A stretch of DNA of 64,000 nucleotides from Agrostemma githago (lineage: Eukaryota > Streptophyta > Magnoliopsida > Caryophyllales > Caryophyllaceae): NCBI GenBank assembly GCA_958450325.1, contig OY288241.1:51222078-51286077 (forward strand), read 5' to 3'. The position numbers were made by a program, and so were the translations under genes. Numbering within the stretch: position 1 is the first letter of the stretch; every line of letters begins with the position of its first letter. This document shows positions 63,372 through 64,000 of the stretch, piece after piece. Under the pieces are notes generated by a model. It was not told the DNA's origin. It saw only the letters and a list, made by a program, of their open reading frames with translations, and ran no database searches.

Positions 63372-64000
63372 CCATATTCTACCATTATTATGAGCTTGAT
63401 AATTAATTACTCACTACCTGATAGTTTTTGTAATATTTTTTGATTATTTTCTTCGCTCTTTTTCTTTGATTCTTGTTTCCAAAACACCCATAAGATCCAC
63501 CTGATTCATCCTCATAAAATTAAGAATCTCAATTTGCTTTAGAGGATCATTGGTACCCCTGATATTCCAGGATGCGGTTATCATGTGGTAGATTTATCAG
63601 GGGGGTCAGTTTTCCTGACCTCATCAACCAGCCTGCTAGCCTCTCCACATGTTGAGTGCATTACATCCTGAGTAGTGGAAGGAGAATCTGCCTGGGAAGA
63701 GTTGTGACCTAACACTTGGCATTCTCGATCAACCTCCCTTCCCTCCTGAAAACTCTCCTCACCACCCCCACCTGAGGTACCACCTAGTGGAGGCTCTAAA
63801 TCCATGTCATTCATCATATCAAATCTGTTTGAAAGGACTAATTCCTGCTTTTCCTGATATGTTAGCCCATTTAGGGCATCAGGCCCCCTCAGTTTGTAAC
63901 CTTTTTTCTTTGCAGCTGTAATAAAAGCAGTTAGCTTCTCCTTGAATGTGCATTCTCGATGCTTTACAGACAACTCATCAGGTTTTCCTGTGTCACCAAT
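63372..64000 (-). pseudogene. LINE: ORF1 end and start of ORF2 endonuclease, fragment at right edge
   Basis: Minus strand from the window edge to 63581: 130 residues of the ORF1 tail (CTFKEKLTAFITAAKKKGYKL ... a Ser/Gly/Glu-rich end), stop, and immediately overlapping the start MITASWNIRGTNDPLKQIEI, MRMNQVDLMGVLETRIKEK of an L1-type endonuclease (the SWNIRG and LETR motifs are typical). The endonuclease is then disrupted (stop and frame change near 63440) and is last recognisable at NNGRIWIV, about 63375. It could be the 5' half of the LINE whose RT lies at 39304-40805. Confidence 0.65.

Overview
The window is nuclear DNA of a flowering plant: a gene-poor, transposon-dense region. Evidence is spliced exons with GT..AG junctions, Athila-, Tat/Ogre- and copia-type retrotransposons, plant L1-type LINEs, and CACTA, Tourist-like and hAT-like DNA elements with intact target-site duplications (TSDs). 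The ACTCGATCGAGT palindromes and 3'-UTR tandem repeats in Ogre-like LTRs remind me of Silene/Caryophyllaceae repeats; that taxon guess is an inference.

Layout. 1-647: broken Athila-type ORF1 (minus). 1499-~6890: a retroelement with an LTR, a tRNA-Asp-type primer site and one intact but unrecognised 459-codon ORF. ~6890-17987: the only host-gene-like stretch, with pieces of three unrelated genes on the minus strand (casein kinase I exon, Mei2-like exon, RAD6-type UBC2 with all five exons but a 1-nt frameshift) and a duplicated ~610 bp leader flanking UBC2. 17988-35343: a decayed copia element (TSD AGATA) split inside its reverse transcriptase by element A, a young 11.2 kb Tat/Ogre-like element (20280-31497, TSD TAGTG) that encodes gag only. 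~35360-40805: a degenerate LINE, interrupted by a solo LTR (36466-38708, TSD TCTTT) that itself holds a Tourist-like MITE (37231-38007, TSD TTA).

41037-61232 is a six-level nest: solo LTR (TSD GGTAC) > old Ogre-like LTR (41420-57972) > CACTA element (41859-56860) > Tourist-like MITE (46045-55856, TSD TTA) > gag-less Ogre-like element B (46336-55703, TSD GGTGG) > hAT-like MITE (50639-51222, TSD GGTGTTAG). A further solo LTR (58506-59903, TSD CGTGT) lies in the outermost one. 61876-~63371 is another LTR of the Athila-PBS family; 63372-64000 holds the 5' part of a LINE.

The most unusual signal is shared by LTR families that otherwise look unrelated: arrays of short dyad-symmetric motifs with a CG-R-Y-CG centre (ACTCGATCGAGT, AGTCGGCCGACT, TCCCGGCCGGGA), phased every 19-23 bp and usually placed just upstream of the LTR TATA box. 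Sequences differ between families; spacing, symmetry and position are retained. I have no described function for this arrangement.
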